From contig JARIAR010000031.1 of NCBI GenBank assembly GCA_029257805.1, positions 1 through 64,000 of the forward strand: a stretch of DNA of 64,000 bases. The letters run 5' to 3'. The notes under the pieces are model-generated. The model was given only the letters and a program-made list of their open reading frames with translations. It was not told where the DNA came from and did not search any database. Shown here in pieces: positions 59,920 to 64,000 of this stretch. Source of the stretch: Blautia sp. (GTDB lineage: Bacteria; Bacillota; Clostridia; Lachnospirales; Lachnospiraceae). Each line of letters begins with the position of its first letter. Position 1 is the first letter of the stretch. The position numbers and the translations under genes were made by a program.

Positions 59920-60711
59920 ATGAGTGATTTAGAGAAAAAAGGCAGAATATTTGATATTCAGCGTTATTCTATCCATGACGGACCGGGGATTCGTACGATT
60001 GTATTTTTGAAAGGCTGTGTACTCAGATGCCGGTGGTGTTGTAATCCTGAATCTCAGGAATATGAAATCCAGACAATGAAAGTGCAGGGCGAAGACAAAA
60101 TCATTGGCAGCGATGTGACAGTACGGGAAGTTATGGAAGAAGTAGAAAAAGACAGAGCGTATTATTATCGCTCCGGAGGAGGAATGACTCTTTCGGGAGG
60201 AGAATGCTTCTGTCAACCGGAGTTTGCGACAGCTCTTTTGCGAGAAGCAAAAGAGCGCGGGCTTCATACAGCTGTGGAAAGCATGGCGTGTGCACCTTGG
60301 GAAGATATAAAGGCAGCTTTGCCTTATCTGGATTTGTATTTAATGGACATAAAACATATGAATCCTGTAAAACATAAAGAATTTACAGGCCGTTCCAATG
60401 AACTTATGTTGGAAAATGCAAGACGGGTGGCATTGTCCGGGCAAACAAAACTTGTAATTCGTGTTCCTGTAATTCCAACGTTCAATGCAACAATAGAAGA
60501 AATACAGGAAATTGCCAGATTTGCGGCAACCCTGCCAGGGGTAGAAAAAATCCATCTTCTGCCGTATCACCGACTGGGACAGGATAAATATACAGGTCTT
60601 GGACGGGAATACGGTATGGAAGGGATTCTTCCGCCTTCTGCAGAAGATATGGAAGCACTAAAAAAGGCAGTTCATGCTGTTTGCAATCTGGATTGTCAGA
60701 TTGGAGGGTGA
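59920..60711 (+). CDS. Glycyl-radical enzyme activating protein (short form)
   Basis: 263 residues, a radical SAM enzyme that installs the glycyl radical in the diol dehydratase. The SAM cluster motif is CVLRCRWCCNPE (C-x3-C-x2-C), with TLSGGECFCQ and LLPYHRLGQDKY downstream. Diol-dehydratase and choline-lyase activases usually carry an extra ferredoxin-like insert with two more clusters directly after the radical motif; here only about 20 residues (EYEIQTMKVQGEDKIIGSDV) replace it. The short form looks natural, not a deletion, as the frame is clean. It is coupled to the dehydratase gene (nine bases) and the shell gene (one base). Confidence 0.88.
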   Translation: MSDLEKKGRIFDIQRYSIHDGPGIRTIVFLKGCVLRCRWCCNPESQEYEIQTMKVQGEDKIIGSDVTVREVMEEVEKDRAYYYRSGGGMTLSGGECFCQPEFATALLREAKERGLHTAVESMACAPWEDIKAALPYLDLYLMDIKHMNPVKHKEFTGRSNELMLENARRVALSGQTKLVIRVPVIPTFNATIEEIQEIARFAATLPGVEKIHLLPYHRLGQDKYTGLGREYGMEGILPPSAEDMEALKKAVHAVCNLDCQIGG

Positions 60712-60712
60712 A

Positions 60713-61090
60713 ATGGGATATACAGATTATATGCCGCCGGAAGTGAAACAGAGAATTATTCAGGAACTGGTTCCGGGGAAACAAATATCTCTTGCGCATA
60801 TTATTGCAAACCCGGATAAGACTCTTTACACAAAACTTGGCCTTGATCCGGCAGTTGATTACTCACGCTCTGCAATTGGGATTTTAACAGTGAGTCCGGC
60901 AGAAACAGCCATTATCATGGCGGACATTGCGTTGAAGTCTTCAGGCGTTGAGATTGGATTCGTGGATCGGTTTAGCGGGAGCCTTATTGTAACAGGAACT
61001 GTTTCAGAAGTGGAAGCTGCAATAAATGCCATTCTGGAATATGTGAAGGAAAGACTGGGATTTGTTATTTGCCCTATCACCAGAACATAA
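60713..61090 (+). CDS. Microcompartment shell protein, EutS/PduU type (permuted BMC-H)
   Basis: 125 residues from ATG 60713 (GGAGGG eight bases upstream). The circularly permuted BMC fold begins VPGKQISLAHIIANP and continues AIGILTVSPAETAIIMADIALKS, VEIGFVDRFSGSLIVTG and ends in a helix. EutS/PduU proteins form hexamers with a beta-barrel pore cap and sit in the shell facets. It marks this locus as a bacterial microcompartment operon. Confidence 0.9.
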   Translation: MGYTDYMPPEVKQRIIQELVPGKQISLAHIIANPDKTLYTKLGLDPAVDYSRSAIGILTVSPAETAIIMADIALKSSGVEIGFVDRFSGSLIVTGTVSEVEAAINAILEYVKERLGFVICPITRT

Positions 61091-61104
61091 GAAGGCTTTT
61101 TAAT

Positions 61105-61575
61105 ATGAAAAAAATTGTTTTAATCGGACGCAGTGAAGCGGGAAAGACAACTCTTACCCAGGCGCTGCGGGGAGAAAAAATCCACTATCATAAAACACAG
61201 TATGTAAATAATTTTGATGTTATAGTGGATACGCCGGGAGAGTATGCGCAGACAAAGGGGCTGGGGCATGCACTGGCGCTTTATACATATGAATCAGATG
61301 TTGTTGGTCTGCTTGTTTCGGCTATTGAGCCGTACTGCCTTTTTCCGCCGTGCATTACATGTATGGCAAACAGAGAAGTTGTGGGGATTGTTACAAAAAT
61401 CAATCATCCCGATGCAAATGTAAAAAGAGCGGCGTCATGGCTTGAGCTTGCAGGCTGTAAAAAGATTTTTTTTGTGGATTCCAAAGCCCAGGAAGGGGTA
61501 TCCGATATACTGGAATATCTTAGAGAAGACGGAGATGTGATGCCCTGGGAACGGGAAACGATGGAAACACAATAA
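61105..61575 (+). CDS. PduV/EutP-family small GTPase of the microcompartment
   Basis: 156 residues from ATG 61105; the P-loop GRSEAGKTTLTQ starts within ten residues of the Met. Further GTPase motifs are VDTPGEYAQT (G3) and TKINHPDANV (G4 region). PduV/EutP proteins are found in microcompartment operons and have been linked to positioning or assembly of the organelle. The gene follows the shell gene by 14 bases. Confidence 0.87.
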   Translation: MKKIVLIGRSEAGKTTLTQALRGEKIHYHKTQYVNNFDVIVDTPGEYAQTKGLGHALALYTYESDVVGLLVSAIEPYCLFPPCITCMANREVVGIVTKINHPDANVKRAASWLELAGCKKIFFVDSKAQEGVSDILEYLREDGDVMPWERETMETQ

Positions 61576-61624
61576 AAACAACATAAAAACCACGGGGAAA
61601 CCAACAAAAAACAACAGGCATATC

Positions 61625-61653
61625 TTGACTTTTTCTGTGGCCTGATGTAAAAT
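61625..61653 (+). promoter_or_regulatory. Second promoter inside the microcompartment locus
   Basis: TTGACT (61625-61630) and TAAAAT (61648-61653) with a 17-bp spacer lie in the 125-base gap before the aldolase gene, so aldolase and the following genes can be expressed apart from the dehydratase. Confidence 0.7.
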
Positions 61654-61661
61654 TACATCAG
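61642..61661. promoter_or_regulatory. Perfect palindromic operator over the aldolase promoter
   Basis: CTGATGTAA-AA-TTACATCAG is a perfect nine-base inverted repeat that covers the -10 box. It is a strong candidate repressor site; the regulator is not encoded in this window. Confidence 0.65.
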
Positions 61662-61700
61662 AAACAAACAAAACCAAATGCGCTCAAGGAGGAAGATAGC

Positions 61701-62510
61701 ATGGTAAACGAATATGAAATCAAAAAACAGATTTGCGAAGTTGGAAGAAGAATCTACAACCGCAACATGGTAGCAGCAAACGATGGAAACATTTCCGTTA
61801 AACTGAACGACAATGAATTCCTTTGCACACCAACAGGTGTTTCCAAGGGATTTATGACTCCAGAATATATCTGTAAAGTAGATGCACAGGGTAATGTAAT
61901 CCAGGCAAACCCGGGATTCCGTCCTTCATCTGAAATCAAAATGCATATGAGAGTTTATGAAAAAAGACCGGATGTAGGTTCTGTTGTTCATGCTCATCCT
62001 ACTTTTGCAACAAGCTTTGCAATTGCAGGTATTCCGTTAACACAGCCGATCATGCCGGAAGCAGTTATCGCACTTGGATGCGTTCCGATCGCTGAGTATG
62101 GTACACCTTCTACAGTAGAAATTCCGGACAATCTTGAAAAATACCTTCCATATTATGATGCAGTTCTTCTTGAGAACCACGGTGCACTTACATGGTCCAC
62201 TGATTTAATGGCTGCATACATGAAAATGGAATCTGTAGAATTCTATGCAGAACTTCTTTACAAATCCAAAATGCTTGGTGGACCGAAAGAATTCGACAAA
62301 GAGCAGATTGAAAAACTGTATGAAATCAGAAGAAAAATGGGTCTTCCGGGAAAACATCCGGCAAACCTTTGCCAGAATAAAGATGGCGTTAACTGCCATA
62401 ACTGCGGCGGAAGCTGTTCTTGTTCTTCTGAAGAAACAACATCTACAGCAGATGCTGATTTAGTAGCAAACATCACAAAACAGGTAATGGCACAGCTGGG
62501 ATTAAAATAA
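61701..62510 (+). CDS. Class II aldolase (fuculose-/rhamnulose-phosphate type) with C-terminal encapsulation peptide
   Basis: 269 residues, about 50 longer than L-fuculose-1-phosphate aldolase. The zinc site is seen in VVHAHPTFATSF and LENHGALTWS, with acidic residue Glu in the SSEIKMHM segment. The enzyme should cleave a 6-deoxyketose 1-phosphate to dihydroxyacetone phosphate and lactaldehyde, the precursor of 1,2-propanediol. The extra C-terminus has a cysteine-rich linker (Cys224, 232, 235, 239, 241) and then an amphipathic helix, DADLVANITKQVMAQLGLK, typical of encapsulation peptides. AAGGAGGAAG precedes the ATG. Confidence 0.9.
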   Translation: MVNEYEIKKQICEVGRRIYNRNMVAANDGNISVKLNDNEFLCTPTGVSKGFMTPEYICKVDAQGNVIQANPGFRPSSEIKMHMRVYEKRPDVGSVVHAHPTFATSFAIAGIPLTQPIMPEAVIALGCVPIAEYGTPSTVEIPDNLEKYLPYYDAVLLENHGALTWSTDLMAAYMKMESVEFYAELLYKSKMLGGPKEFDKEQIEKLYEIRRKMGLPGKHPANLCQNKDGVNCHNCGGSCSCSSEETTSTADADLVANITKQVMAQLGLK

Positions 62511-62546
62511 TCTGGCGATATTACATAAATGAAGGAGGACAATTTC

Positions 62547-63935
62547 ATGCCAATTAGTGAAAATATGGTACAGGAAATTGTACAGGAAGTCATGGCAAAG
62601 ATGCAGATTGCCGATGCTCCCTCCGGAAAACATGGGATTTTTAAAGAAATGAACGATGCAATTGAAGCTGCAAAAAAAGCGGAATTGATCGTGAAGAAAA
62701 TGTCCATGGACCAGAGAGAAAAGATTATTACATGTATCCGCAGAAAAATCAAAGAAAATGCAGAAATTCTGGCACGCATGGCTGTTGATGAAACTGGAAT
62801 GGGAAATGTTGGAGATAAGATCCTGAAACATCATCTTGTAGCAGATAAGACTCCTGGAACAGAAGATATTACAACAACCGCATGGTCTGGCGACAGAGGA
62901 CTGACTTTGATTGAAATGGGACCGTTTGGTGTAATTGGAGCGATCACTCCATGTACAAACCCAAGCGAAACCGTACTTTGCAATACAATCGGTATGCTGG
63001 CAGGTGGAAACACAGTTGTGTTTAATCCGCATCCGGCAGCAATTAAAACATCTATTTATGCAATCAATCTGCTGAATGAAGCTTCTCTGGAAGCTGGCGG
63101 ACCGGACAATATTGCAGTAACAGTAGAGAAACCAACACTTGAAACAAGCAATACTATGATGAAACATAAAGACATTCCGTTAATTGCTGCAACAGGTGGT
63201 CCTGGCGTTGTAACTGCTGTTCTGTCTTCTGGAAAACGTGGAATCGGTGCAGGTGCAGGTAATCCTCCGGCACTTGTAGATGAAACAGCAGATATTCGTA
63301 AAGCAGCACAGGATATTGTGAACGGATGTACATTCGATAACAATCTTCCATGTATTGCTGAAAAAGAAATCGTTGCGGTATCTTCTATCGTGGATGAACT
63401 GATGCATTATCTTGTAACAGAGAATGATTGTTATCTGGCATCCAAAGAAGAGCAGGACAAACTGACAGAAGTAGTTCTGGCAGGTGGAAAACTGAACCGT
63501 AAATGTGTAGGACGTGATGCAAGAACCTTGCTTTCCATGATCGGGGTAAATGTTCCGGCCAATATACGTTGTATCGTATTTGAAGGACCGAAGGAACATC
63601 CGCTGATCAGCACAGAGCTTATGATGCCGATCCTTGGTGTTGTAAGAGCAAGAGATTTTGATGATGCAGTAGAACAGTCTGTATGGCTGGAACATGGAAA
63701 TCGTCATTCTGCACATATTCATTCTAAAAACATTGACAATATTACAAAATACGCAAAAGCAATTGACACCGCAATTCTTGTGAAAAATGCACCATCTTAT
63801 GCAGCACTTGGATTTGGTGGAGAAGGCTACTGTACATTTACAATTGCAAGCCGTACAGGAGAGGGTCTCACCAGCGCAAGTACATTCACAAAGAGAAGAC
63901 GTTGCGTAATGTCTGACAGCCTTTGCATTCGTTAA
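62547..63935 (+). CDS. CoA-acylating aldehyde dehydrogenase with N-terminal encapsulation peptide (PduP/EutE type)
   Basis: 462 residues from ATG 62547 (AAGGAGGA seven bases upstream; the ATG at 62529 lies ahead of that site). Residues 1-20 (ISENMVQEIVQEVMAKMQ) are an amphipathic encapsulation helix. The dehydrogenase domain has GVIGAITPCTNPSET, AATGGPGVV, and the catalytic Cys in FDNNLPCIAEKE. It should turn propionaldehyde and CoA into propionyl-CoA inside the microcompartment, recycling NAD. It follows the aldolase gene by 36 bases. Confidence 0.92.
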   Translation: MPISENMVQEIVQEVMAKMQIADAPSGKHGIFKEMNDAIEAAKKAELIVKKMSMDQREKIITCIRRKIKENAEILARMAVDETGMGNVGDKILKHHLVADKTPGTEDITTTAWSGDRGLTLIEMGPFGVIGAITPCTNPSETVLCNTIGMLAGGNTVVFNPHPAAIKTSIYAINLLNEASLEAGGPDNIAVTVEKPTLETSNTMMKHKDIPLIAATGGPGVVTAVLSSGKRGIGAGAGNPPALVDETADIRKAAQDIVNGCTFDNNLPCIAEKEIVAVSSIVDELMHYLVTENDCYLASKEEQDKLTEVVLAGGKLNRKCVGRDARTLLSMIGVNVPANIRCIVFEGPKEHPLISTELMMPILGVVRARDFDDAVEQSVWLEHGNRHSAHIHSKNIDNITKYAKAIDTAILVKNAPSYAALGFGGEGYCTFTIASRTGEGLTSASTFTKRRRCVMSDSLCIR

Positions 63936-63953
63936 TCAGGAGGAGAGAAGAAC

Positions 63954-64000
63954 ATGGATATGAATAACGTTAATATTGAAGAAATCGTAAAACAGGTTCT
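63954..64000 (+). CDS. Start of the next microcompartment gene (partial)
   Basis: Only 15 codons are in the window. AGGAGGAG lies seven bases before the ATG. The readable N-terminus MDMNNVNIEEIVKQV looks like an amphipathic encapsulation helix, so another lumen enzyme (for example a phosphotransacylase or alcohol dehydrogenase) is likely. The identity cannot be decided. Confidence 0.6.
   Translation, partial: MDMNNVNIEEIVKQV

Noticed and set aside
62502-63167. Long minus-strand open frame opposite the aldehyde dehydrogenase gene
   Set aside because: Composition is low-complexity Cys/Phe/Ser/His with no start signals; the plus-strand gene has full motifs and a good ribosome binding site.

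Overview
The window looks like chromosome of a strictly anaerobic, Gram-positive Lachnospiraceae gut bacterium, probably Blautia or a close relative. This is an inference. It rests on moderate-to-low GC, strong AGGAGG-type ribosome binding sites with frequent TTG/GTG starts, pyruvate formate-lyase, meso-diaminopimelate dehydrogenase, a glycyl-radical microcompartment locus and an Hdr/Flx-type electron-transfer operon. No phage, insertion sequence, CRISPR array or rRNA was seen, and there is a single tRNA gene (Arg-ACG).

Layout. 1-9530: a sugar import and kinase operon with a small HTH protein, two DhaK-like kinase subunits, a SIS isomerase, a complete CUT2 ABC importer, DhaL and an RpiB-type isomerase. 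9529-19600: housekeeping genes (a COG3044 ATPase, an M18 aminopeptidase, tRNA-Arg, a CmpB-like membrane protein, the PcrA helicase, an RlmD/TrmA-type methyltransferase) ending in a LacI regulator. 19635-24438 (minus): a maltodextrin-type MalEFG importer with a GH13 enzyme. 24681-28011: a BaiA-like short-chain dehydrogenase, an XRE membrane regulator and a MarR/FUSC pair. 28232-31257: pflB-pflA. 31399-39980: a split chromate-type transporter, a DUF1002 protein, an ECF S component, an RlmI-like methyltransferase, a flavin reductase, a zinc-ribbon/DUF5685/J-domain operon and ddh. 40178-43322: two secreted NlpC/P60 proteins.

43578-54766 is the most notable region. One twelve-gene operon encodes an LDH-fold dehydrogenase carrying the malate-specific arginine, HdrB, HdrC, HdrA, an MvhD/FlxD subunit, two FlxB/FlxC-like Fe-S proteins, a FlxA-like NAD(P)H:flavin module, a 2Fe-2S/4Fe-4S fumarate-reductase iron-sulfur subunit, a fumarate-reductase flavoprotein without the covalent-FAD histidine, and both subunits of class I fumarase. 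Together they can run oxaloacetate > malate > fumarate > succinate. The last step is plausibly a soluble, NADH-dependent, ferredoxin-reducing (flavin-bifurcating) fumarate reductase.

54812-57078: a YoaK-family membrane protein, a cobalamin riboswitch ahead of a cysteine-rich small-domain gene, and a PHP phosphatase. 57256-64000: the start of a glycyl-radical-enzyme microcompartment for fucose/rhamnose-derived 1,2-propanediol, with a diol dehydratase and its activase, an EutS/PduU-type shell protein, a PduV/EutP GTPase, a fuculose-phosphate-type aldolase with a C-terminal encapsulation peptide, an aldehyde dehydrogenase with an N-terminal one, and the first codons of another gene. The locus runs off the right edge.
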